A stretch of 64,000 bases of DNA from Muraenolepis orangiensis (GCA_027704905.1 CM051001.1:27915237-27979236); one strand, 5' to 3'. Shown: positions 49,932 to 64,000, numbered from the stretch's first letter. Program-made: numbers and translations. Notes: generated by a model not told the origin, from the sequence alone.

Positions 49932-52364
49932 ATGGCGTTACGCCATGACGGGTGGAAAGGCTGCTGTTCGTGTCGGAGTCAAATATGGATTATTTTCATC
50001 TATTTCTTGCTTTTTGTCAACGTTGCCATTTGCCAGATTCGCTATACTATTCCAGAGGAGATGAAAAAGGGGTCTCTTATTGGCAACGTAGCGCAGGATT
50101 TAGGGCTGGATCTGAAAAGGCTTCGTTCAGGACGAGCAAGAATCTTGACGGGAGAAAGCCCTCAATACGCCGATCTGAAGACAGACAAAGGGATTCTAGT
50201 CGTGAATGAGAGGATGGACCGAGAGCAGCTTTGTGGCGACGTTACACCTTGTAGCTTCAGCTTCGAAATCATCTTGGAAAATCCAATCGAGCTTCATCGT
50301 GTGATTATCGAGATATTGGACATCAATGATAATACTCCTGTTTTTAAAAGTAAACATATTGTTTTAGAAATAAGTGAAATTGCTGCAGTGGGTTCTCCTT
50401 TTGATTTAGAAAATGCGGATGACCCTGATGTAGGTGTAAATAGTTTGCAAAATTATATGCTATCAGCTAACGACCATTTCATTCTTAAACAGCATGTCAA
50501 CACAGATGGAAGCAAATTCGCAGAAATGCTTCTCCAGAAACCGTTAGATAGAGAGATAAATCCTCGTATTTCCTTAAAGCTGATCGCGGTTGACGGAGGA
50601 ACTCCACAGAGATCTGGTACAGTAAATATAGACATCACTGTTCTAGATGTTAATGATAATGCTCCCGTTTTTAACCAATCAGTGTACAGAGCTACAGTGA
50701 TAGAGAATGCGCCCATTGGGACTTATATAACGACGGTTAATGCGTCAGACGCGGATGCTGGCTCTAATGGATTGGTGACTTACTATTTCTCTAATCTAAA
50801 AGGAGGATTGGCAGATTTATTCACGATTGACAATGTGTCTGGTAAAATATCAGTTACTGGTAAAATTGACTTTGAGAAAGATAGAAAATATGAAATAAGA
50901 GTTGGAGCGAAAGATCAGGGTGGCTTGAATGATGGCTGTAAAGTAATAATTGAAGTAATTGACGTCAATGATAACGCTCCAGTAATTAATGTGATGTCAT
51001 TCTCTAGTCCTGTTTCAGAAGACGCCCCTACAGGTACCACCATAGCTTTAATCAATGTAAAAGATTCTGATTCAGAGAAAAACGGACAGATAACATGTTC
51101 AATTGATTCAAAACTCCCATTTAAAATACAGTCCTCTTTAACAAATTATTACAACTTGCTCTCAGACGCAGTTTTTGACCGTGAAACCATGTCAGAATAC
51201 AACATAACCATCACTGCTACAGACTCAGGGTCTCCTCCCTTATCCAGTGCTACAACTTTAAGGCTTATTATTTCTGATGTGAACGACAACGCTCCAATAT
51301 TCACTAAAAAGAGCTTTTCAGCTCAGATTGTAGAGAATAATGAGTCAGGAGTGTCGATATTTACCGTCAGCGCTCGAGACGCCGACTGGAATCAAAACGC
51401 CAGAGTGTCGTATCTTCTGGAGGACACGCAGGTCAACGGTAGTCCAGCCTCTACTCATGTTTCTATCAACTCTGAGACTGGAGTTTTATATGCAGCGCGC
51501 TCCTTTGATTATGAACAAATCAAATCACTACAACTAGTTGTTAAAGCTCAAGATGGAGGCTCTCCTCCCCTCAGTAGTAATGTGAGTGTGAAGATACTGA
51601 TCCAGGACCAGAACGACAACGCCCCTCAGGTTCTGTACCCGGTCCAGACCGGTGGTTCTCTGGTGGCTGAAATGGTGCCTCGTTCAGCAGATGTGGGCTA
51701 TCTGGTCACTAAAGTGGTGGCTGTTGATGTGGACTCTGGACAGAACGCCTGGCTCTCCTATAAACTACAGAAAGCCACAGACAGGGCGCTGTTTGAAGTG
51801 GGCTTACAGAATGGAGAAATAAGAACTATCCGCCAAGTCACCGATAAAGATGCTGTGAAACAAAGACTGACTGTTATAGTGGAGGACAACGGACAGCCCT
51901 CTCGTTCAGCTACAGTCATTGTTAACGTGGCGGTGGCGGACAGCTTCCCTGAAGTGCTCTCGGAGTTCACTGACTTTACACACGACAAGGAGTACAATGA
52001 CAACCTGACTTTTTACTTAGTCTTGGCTTTGGCTGTAGTTTCCTTTCTCTTCATCACGTGTCTAGTGGTTATCATATCAGTGAAGATCTACAGATGGAGA
52101 CAGTCTCGTACCCTGTATCATTCCAATCTCCCGGTGATTCCATATTATCCACCACGTTACTCAGACACTTTGGGGACAGCAGGGACTCTCCAGCACGTGT
52201 ACAATTACGAGGTGTGCAGGACCACTGACTCCAGAAAGAGTGACTGTAAGTTTGGCGGAGCTGGTAGTCAGAACGTTCTGATAATGGACCCCAGTTCTAC
52301 AGGAACCATGCAGCGAATACAGAGTGAAAAGAGCATCCTGGACGAACCAGACTCTCCACTAGAG
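49932..52364 (+). CDS. pcdhg: Protocadherin gamma-like variable exon B3
   Basis: 811 codons to the donor at 52364/52365, with the array B plan. The EC1 linker is DINDNTP rather than the DINDHPP of most siblings. EC2 begins FKSKHIVLEISEIAAVGSPF and includes GVNSLQNYMLSANDHF. EC3 has GGLADLFTIDNVSG and LNDGCKV, which puts an extra cysteine near the EC3-EC4 junction. EC4 to the tail is shared with the other array B exons. If the intron were retained, the loss of the usual stop would let translation run on through the TG repeat as a long Val-Cys polymer, so normal splicing probably matters here. The exon itself is intact. Confidence 0.95.
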
Positions 52365-53034
<670 letters not shown>

Positions 53035-53314
53035 GAACTCTAAGGGACGCTGTTGCTCAGGGAAACAAATCGTCTATGTTCACTAGATGTGAGTTGTAGC
53101 TTCCCATCCTTTTAACTGCGATAGAGGAGAACAGAACCGCAACGACGCATTCAGGGTGGAGCTTGACGGAGATGCTCGCTTCGAAACTCATACTGTTGTT
53201 AAAAGGGAATTTAAATAAGATAGAGACATTCATTATCTTCACCAGGACGTGGATTTCTTATTTTTTTATTTTGTGGAAACCCGAGTTTCGTCGAGGATTG
53301 GATCATATTGAAAA
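53035..53314 (+). promoter_or_regulatory. CGCT-box promoter, exon B4
   Basis: Core CGCT at 53048-53051, 267 bp before the ATG. The 3' side reads GTTGCTCAGGG instead of GTTGGTCAGGG, a variant shared with the minus-strand exon B7 promoter. Confidence 0.75.
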
Positions 53315-55745
53315 ATGGCGTTACGCCATGACGGGTGGAAAGGCTGCTGTTCCTGTCGGAGTCAAATATGGATTATTTTCCTTTATTTCTTGCTTTTTGT
53401 CAACGTTGCCATTTGCCAGATTCGCTATTCTATTCCAGAGGAGATGAAAAAGGGGTCTCTTATTGGCAACGTAGCGCAGGATTTAGGGCTGGATCTGAAA
53501 AGGCTTCGTTCAGGCCGAGCAAGAATCTTGACGGGAGAAAGCCCTCAATACGCCGATCTGAAGACAGACAAAGGGATTCTAGTCGTGAATGAGAGGATGG
53601 ACCGAGAGCAGCTTTGTGGAGACGTTACACCTTGTAGCTTCAGCTTCGAAATCATCTTGGAAAATCCTATCGAACTGCATCGTGTGATAATCGAAATATT
53701 GGACGTTAATGACCATCCACCTTCATTTAAAAATACAAACATAGGTCTGGAAATAAGCGAGTCGGCTACAGTAGGTTCTCGTTTTATTTTAGAAAGCGCA
53801 GATGATCCTGATGTAGGGCCTAACAGTTTGCAAAATATATGTTAACCACGAACGACAATTTCATTCTTAAACAACATTCTAACGCAGATGGACGCAAATT
53901 TGCGGAAATGATTCTGCAGAAATCTTTAGACCGAGAGAGTAATCCTCATCTTTCATTAAAGCTGATAGCAGTCGACGGAGGAACTCCTCAGAGATCTGGT
54001 ACAGTAAATATAGACATCACTGTTCTAGATGTTAATGATAATTCTCCCGTTTTTAACCAGTCGGTGTACAGAGCTACAGTGATAGAGAATGCGCCAATTG
54101 GAACGTATATTGCGACGGTGAATGCTTCCGATTCTGACACTGGATTGAATGGTTTGGTGACTTACTATTTTGCTGACCTGAGAGCTGGTTTAAATGGTTT
54201 ATTTAATGTTGACGGTATATCTGGTAAACTTACTGTTACTGGTAAAATTGACTTTGAAAAAGAAAAAAATATGAAATTAGAGTTGGGGCACGAGATCAGG
54301 GTGGATTAAATGATGCCAGCAACGTAATAATTGAAGTAATTGACGTCAATGATAACGCTCCAGTAATTAGTGTGATGTCATTCTCTAGTCCTGTATCAGA
54401 AGACGCCCCTACAGGTACCACCATAGCTGTAATCAATGTAAAAGATTCTGATTCAGAGAAAAACGGACAGATAACATGTTCAATTGATTCAAAACTCCCA
54501 TTTAAAATACAGTCCTCTTTAACTAATTATTACAACTTGCTCTCAGACGCAGTTTTTGACCGTGAAACCATGTCAGAATACAACATAACCATCACTGCTA
54601 CAGACTCAGGGTCTCCTCCCTTATCCAGCGCTACAACTTTAAGGCTTATTATTTCTGATGTGAACGACAACGCTCCAATATTCACTAAAAAGAGCTTTTC
54701 AGCTCAGATTGTAGAGAATAATGAGTCAGGAGTGTCGATATTTACCGTCAGCGCTCGAGACGCCGACTGGAATCAAAACGCCAGAGTGTCGTATCTTCTG
54801 GAGGACACGCAGGTCAACGGTAGTCCAGCCTCTACTCATGTTTCTATCAACTCTGAGACTGGAGTTTTATATGCAGCGCGCTCCTTTGATTATGAACAAA
54901 TCAAATCACTACAACTAGTTGTTAAAGCTCAAGATGGAGGCTCTCCTCCCCTCAGTAGTAATGTGAGTGTGAAGATACTGATCCAGGACCAGAACGACAA
55001 CGCCCCTCAGGTTCTGTACCCGGTCCAGACCGGTGGTTCTCTGGTGGCTGAAATGGTGCCTCGTTCAGCAGATGTGGGCTATCTGGTCACTAAAGTGGTG
55101 GCTGTTGATGTGGACTCTGGACAGAACGCCTGGCTCTCCTATAAACTACAGAAAGCCACAGACAGGGCGCTGTTTGAAGTGGGCTTACAGAATGGAGAAA
55201 TAAGAACTATCCGCCAAGTCACCGATAAAGATGCTGTGAAACAAAGACTGACTGTTATAGTGGAGGACAACGGACAGCCCTCTCGTTCAGCTACAGTCAT
55301 TGTTAACGTGGCGGTGGCGGACAGCTTCCCTGAAGTGCTCTCGGAGTTCACTGACTTTACACACGACAAGGAGTACAATGACAACCTGACTTTTTACTTA
55401 GTCTTGGCTTTGGCTGTAGTTTCCTTTCTCTTCATCACGTGTCTAGTGGTTATCATATCAGTGAAGATCTACAGATGGAGACAGTCTCGTACCCTGTATC
55501 ATTCCAATCTCCCGGTGATTCCATATTATCCACCACGTTACTCAGACACTTTGGGGACAGCAGGGACTCTCCAGCACGTGTACAATTACGAGGTGTGCAG
55601 GACCACTGACTCCAGAAAGAGTGACTGTAAGTTTGGCGGAGCTGGTAGTCAGAACGTTCTGATAATGGACCCCAGTTCTACAGGAACCATGCAGCGAATT
55701 CAGAGTGAAAAGAGCATCCTGGACGAACCAGACTCTCCACTAGAG
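53315..55745 (+). pseudogene. Protocadherin gamma-like variable exon B4, two single-base frameshifts
   Basis: Length to the donor (55745/55746) is 2,431 bp, exactly two less than its siblings. Aligned with its sister exon B2, one A is missing in an A-run at about 53832-53836 (SLQK becomes SLQNIC and stop). One base is missing near 54262 within another A-run (FEKDKKYEIRV becomes FEKEKNMKLEL and stop). All other codons are open and sibling-like, and the promoter element and donor are intact. As written, the product stops in EC2. Both lesions lie in A-runs, so sequencing or assembly error is a real alternative to true pseudogenisation. EC2-EC3 match B2 closely. Confidence 0.7.
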
Positions 55746-56437
<692 letters not shown>

Positions 56438-56718
56438 GAACTCTAAGGGACGCTGTTGGTCAGGGAAACAATCGTCTATGTTCACTAGATGTGAGTTGTA
56501 GCTTCCCATCATTTTAACTGCGATAGAGGAGAACAGAACCGCAACGACGCATTCAGGGTGGAGCTTGACGGAGAGGATTTGGCTTCGCAACTCATACTGT
56601 TGTTTAAAGGGAATTTAAATGAGATAGCGACATTTATTATCTTCACTGGGACGTGTATTTCTTATTTTCTTATTTTGTGGAAACACGAGTTTCGTCGAGG
56701 ATTTGATCCTATTGAAAA
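56438..56718 (+). promoter_or_regulatory. CGCT-box promoter, exon B5
   Basis: Core at 56451-56454, 268 bp before the ancestral ATG position (56719). The second block is present. Confidence 0.75.
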
Positions 56719-56739
56719 ATGGCGTTACGCCAGTGACGG

Positions 56740-58551
56740 ATGGAAAGGCTGCTCTTCGTGTCGGAGTCAAATATGGATTATTTTTCTATATTTCGTGTTT
56801 TTATCAACATCGCCATTTGCCAGATTCGCTATTCTATTCCAGAGGAGATGAAAAAGGGGTCTCTTATTGGCAACGTAGCGCAGGATTTAGGGCTGGATCT
56901 GAAAAGGCTTCGTTCAGGCCGAGCAAGAATCTTGACGGGAGAAAGCCCTCAATACGCCGATCTGAAGACAGACAAAGGGATTCTAGTCGTGAATGAGAGG
57001 ATGGACCGAGAGCAGCTTTGTGGAGACGTTACACCTTGTAGCTTCAGCTTCGAAATCATCTTGGAAAATCCAATCGAACTGCATCGTGTTATAATAGAAA
57101 TATTAGACATCAATGATCACCCTCCAGCTTTTAAAAATAGAAACACAAATCTGGAGATTAGCGAGTCCGCTATCGTTGGTTCTCGTTTTAGTTTAGAAAG
57201 TGCAGATGATCCTGATGTAGGGCCTAACAGTTTGCACAATTATATGTTGACTCCGAACGAATATTTTATTCTCAAACAACATTCCAATGCCGATGGCAGC
57301 AAATTCGCCGAAATGATTCTGCAGAAATTGTTGGACAGAGAAAATCATCCTCATCTTTCACTAAAGCTGATAGCAGTCGACGGTGGAACTCCTCTGAGAT
57401 CTGGTACAGTAAATATAGACATCGCTGTTCTAGATGTTAATGATAATGCTCCCGTTTTTAACCAATCAGTGTACAGAGCTACAGTGATAGAGAACGCGCT
57501 CATTGGGACTTATATAACGACGGTTAATGCGTCAGACGCGGATGCTGGGTCTAATGGTTTAGTGACTTACTATTTCTCTAACATAAAGGGGGGTTTAGCT
57601 GATTTGTTTATTATTGACAGTGCGTCCGGTAAAATATCAGTAACTGGTAGAATTGACTTTGAAAAAGATAGAAAATATGAAATAAGAGTTGGAGCAAAAG
57701 ATCAGGGTGGCCTGGATGATACAAGTAAAGTAATAATTGAAGTAGTTGACGTTAATGATAATGCTCCAGTAATTAGTGTGATGTCATTCTCTAGTCCTGT
57801 TTCAGAAGACGCCCCTACAGGTACCACCATAGCTGTAATCAATGTAAAAGATTCTGATTCAGAGAAAAACGGACAGATAACATGTTCAATAGATACAAAA
57901 CTCCTATTTAAAATACAGTCCTCTTTAAGTAATTATTACAACTTGCTCTCAGATGCAGTTTTTGACCGTGAAACCATGTCAGAATACAACATAACCATCA
58001 CTGCTACAGACTCAGGGTCTCCTCCCTTATCCAGTGCTACAACTTTAAGGCTTATTATTTCTGATGTGAACGACAATGCTCCAATATTCACTAAAAAGAG
58101 CTTTTCAGCTCAGATTGTAGAGAATAATGAGTCAGGAGTGTCGATATTTACCGTCAGCGCTCGAGACGCCGACTGGAATCAAAACGCCAGAGTGTCGTAT
58201 CTTCTGGAGGACATGCAGGTCAACGGTAGTCCAGCCTCTACTCATGTTTCTATCAACTCTGAGACTGGAGTTTTATATGCAGCGCGCTCCTTTGATTATG
58301 AACAAATCAAATCACTACAACTAGTTGTTAAAGCTCAAGATGGAGGCTCTCCTCCCCTCAGCAGTAATGTGAGTGTTAAGATACTGATCCAGGACCAGAA
58401 CGACAACGCCCCTCAGGTTCTGTACCCGGTCCAGACCGGTGGTTCTCTGGTGGCTGAAATGGTGCCTCGTTCAGCCGATGTGGGCTATCTGGTCACTAAA
58501 GTGGTGGCTGTTGATGTGGACTCTGGACAGAACGCCTGGCTCTCCTATAAA
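56740..58551 (+). CDS. pcdhg: Protocadherin gamma-like variable exon B5, shifted start, cut by gap
   Basis: The ancestral ATG at 56719 now opens only MALRQ before TGA, because one base was gained (CCATGACGG became CCAGTGACGG near 56731-56735). A base lost about 60 bp later, in the signal-peptide region, restores the frame. Translation from the next ATG (56740) gives MERLLFVSESNMDYFSIFRV and then FINIAICQIRYSIPEE, joining the usual mature protein. The new leader keeps a hydrophobic stretch but is less classical. The rest (604 codons visible) is open through EC1-EC5 into EC6, ending at LSYK where the gap starts. EC2 has FKNRNTNLEISESAIVG, and EC3 has GGLADLFIIDSASG and LDDTSKV. The TM region, tail and donor lie in the gap. 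Confidence 0.85.
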
Positions 58552-59551
58552 NNNNNNNNNNNNNNNNNNNNNNNNNNNNNNNNNNNNNNNNNNNNNNNNN
58601 NNNNNNNNNNNNNNNNNNNNNNNNNNNNNNNNNNNNNNNNNNNNNNNNNNNNNNNNNNNNNNNNNNNNNNNNNNNNNNNNNNNNNNNNNNNNNNNNNNNN
58701 NNNNNNNNNNNNNNNNNNNNNNNNNNNNNNNNNNNNNNNNNNNNNNNNNNNNNNNNNNNNNNNNNNNNNNNNNNNNNNNNNNNNNNNNNNNNNNNNNNNN
58801 NNNNNNNNNNNNNNNNNNNNNNNNNNNNNNNNNNNNNNNNNNNNNNNNNNNNNNNNNNNNNNNNNNNNNNNNNNNNNNNNNNNNNNNNNNNNNNNNNNNN
58901 NNNNNNNNNNNNNNNNNNNNNNNNNNNNNNNNNNNNNNNNNNNNNNNNNNNNNNNNNNNNNNNNNNNNNNNNNNNNNNNNNNNNNNNNNNNNNNNNNNNN
59001 NNNNNNNNNNNNNNNNNNNNNNNNNNNNNNNNNNNNNNNNNNNNNNNNNNNNNNNNNNNNNNNNNNNNNNNNNNNNNNNNNNNNNNNNNNNNNNNNNNNN
59101 NNNNNNNNNNNNNNNNNNNNNNNNNNNNNNNNNNNNNNNNNNNNNNNNNNNNNNNNNNNNNNNNNNNNNNNNNNNNNNNNNNNNNNNNNNNNNNNNNNNN
59201 NNNNNNNNNNNNNNNNNNNNNNNNNNNNNNNNNNNNNNNNNNNNNNNNNNNNNNNNNNNNNNNNNNNNNNNNNNNNNNNNNNNNNNNNNNNNNNNNNNNN
59301 NNNNNNNNNNNNNNNNNNNNNNNNNNNNNNNNNNNNNNNNNNNNNNNNNNNNNNNNNNNNNNNNNNNNNNNNNNNNNNNNNNNNNNNNNNNNNNNNNNNN
59401 NNNNNNNNNNNNNNNNNNNNNNNNNNNNNNNNNNNNNNNNNNNNNNNNNNNNNNNNNNNNNNNNNNNNNNNNNNNNNNNNNNNNNNNNNNNNNNNNNNNN
59501 NNNNNNNNNNNNNNNNNNNNNNNNNNNNNNNNNNNNNNNNNNNNNNNNNNN
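58552..59551. other. Assembly gap of 1,000 N with strand switch across it
   Basis: The gap cuts exon B5 (+ strand) in EC6 and, on its far side, cuts exon B6 (- strand) after codon 82. Because the two flanks run in opposite directions and the length is a round 1,000, the join is a scaffold link rather than continuous sequence. Confidence 0.98.
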
Positions 59552-59797
59552 CAGATCGGCGTATTGAGGGCTTTCTCCCGTCAAGATTCTTGCTCGGCCC
59601 GAACGAAGCCTTTTCAGATCCAGCCCTAAATCCTGCGCTACGTTGCCAATAAGAGACCCCTTTTTCATCTCCTCTGGAATAGAATAGCGAATCTGGCAAA
59701 AGGCAACGTTGTCTAAAAACAAGAAATGTAGAAAAATAATCCATATTTGACTCCGACACGAACAGCAGCCTTTCCATCCGTCATGGCGTAACGCCAT
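59552..59797 (-). CDS. pcdhg: Protocadherin gamma-like variable exon B6, 5' fragment
   Basis: Minus-strand start at 59797. 82 codons are visible before the gap: signal peptide MALRHDGWKGCCSC with a hydrophobic stretch ending NVAFC, then QIRYSIPEEMKKGSLIGNVA through ESPQYADL of EC1. The leader (WIIFLHFLFLDNVAF) is not identical to any other exon in the window, so it is a separate copy rather than a reversed duplicate of B5. EC1 end to tail, including the specificity-bearing EC2-EC3, are in the gap. Confidence 0.9.
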
Positions 59798-60077
59798 TTT
59801 TCAATATGATCAAATATTCGACGAAATTCTGGTTTCCACTAAATAAGAAAATTAGAAATCCACGTCCCGGTGAAGATAATGAATGTCTCTATTCAATTTA
59901 AATTCCCTTTAAACAACAGTATGAGTTTCGAAGCGAGCATCTCCGTCAAGCTCCACCCTGAATGCGTCGTCGCGGTTCTGTTCTCCTCTATCGCAGTTAA
60001 AAGGATGGGAAGCTACAACTCACATCTAGTGAACATAGACGATGTGTTTCCCTGACCAACAGCGTCCCTTAGAGTTC
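59798..60077 (-). promoter_or_regulatory. CGCT-box promoter, exon B6 (minus strand)
   Basis: Reverse complement of the array B element, core at 60061-60064. The second conserved block lies between it and the start codon at 59797. Confidence 0.75.
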
Positions 60078-60799
<722 letters not shown>

Positions 60800-63232
60800 C
60801 TCTAGTGGAGAGTCTGGTTCGTCCAGGATGCTCTTTTCACTCTGTATTCGCTGCATGGTTCCTGTAGAACTGGGGTCCATTATCAGAACGTTCTGACTAC
60901 CAGCTCCGCCAAACTTACAGTCACTCTTTCTGGAGTCAGTGGTCCTGCACACCTCGTAATTGTACACGTGCTGGAGAGGCCCTGCTGTCCCCAAAGTGTC
61001 TGAGTAACGTGGTGGATAATATGGAATCACCGGGAGATTGGAATGATACAGGGTACGAGACTGTCTCCATCTGTAGATCTTCACTGATATGATAACCACT
61101 AGACACGTGATGAAGAGGAAGGAAACTACAGCCAAAGCCAAGACTAAGTAAAAAGTCAGGTTGTCATTGTACTCCTTGTCGTGTGTAAAGTCAGTGAACT
61201 CCGAGAGCACTTCAGGGAAGCTGTCCGCCACCGCCACGTTAACAATGACTGTAGCTGAACGAGAGGGCTGTCCGTTGTCCTCCACTATAACAGTCAGTCT
61301 TTGTTTCACAGCATCTTTATCGGTGACTTGACGGATAGTTCTTATTTCTCCATTCTGTAAGCCCACTTCAAACAGCGCCCTGTCTGTGGCTTTCTGTAGT
61401 TTATAGGAGAGCCAGGCGTTCTGTCCAGAGTCCACATCAACAGCCACCACTTTAGTGACCAGATAGCCCACATCTGCTGAACGAGGCACCATTTCAGCCA
61501 CCAGAGAACCACCGGTCTGGACCGGGTACAGAACCTGAGGGGCGTTGTCGTTCTGGTCCTGGATCAGTATCTTAACACTCACATTACTGCTGAGGGGAGG
61601 AGAGCCTCCATCTTGAGCTTTAACAACTAGTTGTAGTGATTTGATTTGTTCATAATCAAAGGAGCGCGCTGCATATAAAACTCCAGTCTCAGAGTTGATA
61701 GAAACATGAGTAGAGGCTGGACTACCGTTGACCTGCGTGTCCTCCAGAAGATACGACACTCTGGCGTTTTGATTCCAGTCGGCGTCTCGAGCGCTGACGG
61801 TAAATATCGACACTCCTGACTCATTATTCTCTACAATCTGAGCTGAAAAGCTCTTTTTAGTGAATATTGGAGCATTGTCGTTCACATCAGAAATAATAAG
61901 CCTTAAAGTTGAAGCGCTGGATAAGGGAGGAGACCCTGAGTCTGTAGCAGTGATGGTTATGTTGTATTCTGACATGGTTTCACGGTCAAAAACTGCGTCT
62001 GATAGCAAGTTGTAGTAGTTTGGTAAAAAAGACAGTATTTTAAAAGGTAGTTTTGAATCTATTGAACATGTTATCAGTCCATTTTTTTCTGAATCTGAAT
62101 CTTTGACATTGATAACAGCTATGGTCATGCCAGTTGGAGCATCTTCTGATATAGGGGTGGAGAATGACATCACATTAATGACTGGAACGTTATCATTGAC
62201 GTCAATTACTTCAATAATCACTTTACTAGCGTCATTAAGTCCACCCTGATCTTTTGCTCCAACTCTTATTTCATATTTTCTATCTTTCTCAAAGTCAACT
62301 TTACCAGTAACTAATATGTTACCAAACGATTGGTCAATATTAAATACATTTGCTAATCCTCCTTTTAAGTTAGAGAAATAGTAAGTCACCAATCCATTGG
62401 AACCAGCATCCGCGTCTGACGCATTAACCGTCGTTATATAAGTCCCAATTGGCGCATTCTCTATCACTGTAGCTCTGTACACAGACTGGTTAAAAACGGG
62501 AGCATTATCATTAACATCTAGAACTGTGATGTATATATTTACTGTACCAGATCTCTGAGGAGTTCCACCGTCAACCGCGATCAGTTTTAACGATAGTTGA
62601 GGATTACCCTCTCGGTCTAATGGTTTCTGGAGAATCATTTCTGCAAATTTGTTTTCATCTGAGTTGGCATTTTGCCTAAGAACGAAATTTTCGTTAGGCG
62701 TTAAAACATAATTTTGCAAACTATTGGTCTCTACGTCCGGATCCTCCGCATTCTCTAAATCAAAACGAGATCCAACTGCAGCACTTTCACTAATGTCTAG
62801 AACAATGCGTTCATTTTTAAAAACCGGACTATGATCATTGATGTCCAATAGTTCTATTGTAACACGATGCAGTTCGATTGGGTTTTCTAAAATAATATCA
62901 AAGCTAATGCTACAAGGTGTAACGTCTCCACAAAGCTGCTCTCGGTCCATCCTCTCATTCACGACTAGAATCCCTTTGTCTGTCTTCAGATCGGCGTATT
63001 GAGGGCTTTCTCCCGTCAAGATTCTTGCTCGGCCTGAACGAAGCCTTTTCAGATCCAGCCCTAAATCCTGCGCTACGTTGCCAATAAGAGACCCCTTTTT
63101 CATCTCCTCCGGAATAGAATATCGGATCTGGCAAATGGCAACGTTGACAAAAAGCAAGAAATAGATGAAAATAATCCATATTTGACTCCGACACGAACAG
63201 CAGCCTTTCCACCCGTCATGGCGTACCGCCAT
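60800..63232 (-). CDS. pcdhg: Protocadherin gamma-like variable exon B7 (minus strand)
   Basis: 811 codons from the ATG at 63232 to the donor GAG|GTGAGT at 60800/60799, with the array B plan and an intact frame. It is the most distinctive array B exon. Its start is MAVRHDGW. EC1 ends CSISFDIILENPIELHRVTI with linker DINDHSP. EC2 has FKNERIVLDISESAAVG, VETNSLQNYVLTPNENF and LRQNANSDENKF. EC3 has GGLANVFNIDQSFGNI. EC4 has DVNDNVPVINV, FSTPISEDAPTGM and KILSFLPNYY, where all other array B exons share one sequence. The tail has one change (GTAGPLQHV). The divergence reaches into EC4, so homogenisation has been weaker here. It would splice to constant exons only if those also lie on the minus strand. 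Confidence 0.95.
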
Positions 63233-63512
63233 TTTTCGATAGGATCAAATCCTAGACAGAACTCGTATATACACACAATAGGACAATTAGAAATCCACGT
63301 CCTGGTGAAGATAGTAAATGTCTCTATTCAATTTAAATTCCCTTTAAACAACAGTATGAGTTTCGAAGCGATCATCTCCGTCAAGCTCCACCCTGAATGC
63401 GTCGTTGCGGTTCTGTTCTCCTCTATCGCAGTTAAAAGGATGGGAAGCTACAACTCACATCTAGTGAACATAGACGATTTGTTTCCCTGAGCAACAGCGT
63501 CCCTTAGAGTTC
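63233..63512 (-). promoter_or_regulatory. CGCT-box promoter, exon B7 (minus strand)
   Basis: Reverse complement of the element, core at 63496-63499, with the GTTGCTCAGGG variant on its 3' side as in exon B4. The conserved second block lies around 63380-63465. Confidence 0.75.
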
Positions 63513-63996
<484 letters not shown>

Positions 63997-64000
63997 ACAC

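Overview
The window is vertebrate genomic DNA, almost certainly from a teleost fish. It is a segment of a clustered-protocadherin locus of gamma-like type. Every large intact reading frame is one uninterrupted variable exon encoding a signal peptide, six cadherin (EC) repeats, one membrane span and a short cytoplasmic stub. Each ends in-frame at a splice donor (GAG|GTAAGC or GAG|GTGAGT). No constant exon was found in the window, so these exons must splice to exons elsewhere. Pointers to a fish are long (TG)n and (CT)n microsatellites and degenerate fish-type L2/RTE-like LINE and hAT debris. The species cannot be named from this sequence.

Layout. (1) 1-3068 is flank: a U2 snRNA gene (761-949), simple repeats and a 1,000-N gap. 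(2) 3069-31719 is array A: six very similar exons of exactly 795 codons (starts 5025, 9597, 15267, 19960, 24637, 29335), each with a CGCT-box promoter element 207-209 bp upstream of the ATG. Spacers are about 2.1-3.3 kb and are copies of one ancestral sequence. (3) 31720-37500 is a non-genic divider with LINE and hAT remnants, an 8-bp minisatellite and about 490 bp of (CT)n. (4) 37721-40094 is a frameshifted chimeric protocadherin pseudo-exon. Its 5' two-thirds is a divergent lineage, and its 3' third has been overwritten by array B sequence. (5) 41049-58551 is array B on the + strand: five exons, 811 codons where intact, each module carrying a long (TG)n tract about 220-260 bp after the donor. 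One exon has two single-base deletions. One has compensating indels that force a new start codon. One spacer carries an L2-type LINE. (6) 58552-59551 is a second 1,000-N gap, after which array B modules run on the minus strand (partial exon 59797-59552, complete exon 63232-60800).

Biology, from what is known of the family: each neuron chooses a few variable-exon promoters, usually through CTCF at the CGCT-box element. The chosen exon is spliced to shared constant exons, and the surface protein engages in homophilic recognition through EC1-EC4. The sequence shows strong homogenisation of most of each exon. In array A differences are confined to a few short patches in EC1-EC3 that recur in different combinations. 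In array B differences concentrate at the end of EC1 and in EC2-EC3.

Most worth checking: the strand flip at the second gap (misassembly or inversion), a probable missing exon in the first gap, a 9.37-kb tandem duplication whose spacers stayed identical while its exons were re-patched, and the conserved (TG)n tracts next to array B splice donors. I did not find a wholly new kind of system. The novelty lies in how this array is being reshuffled.
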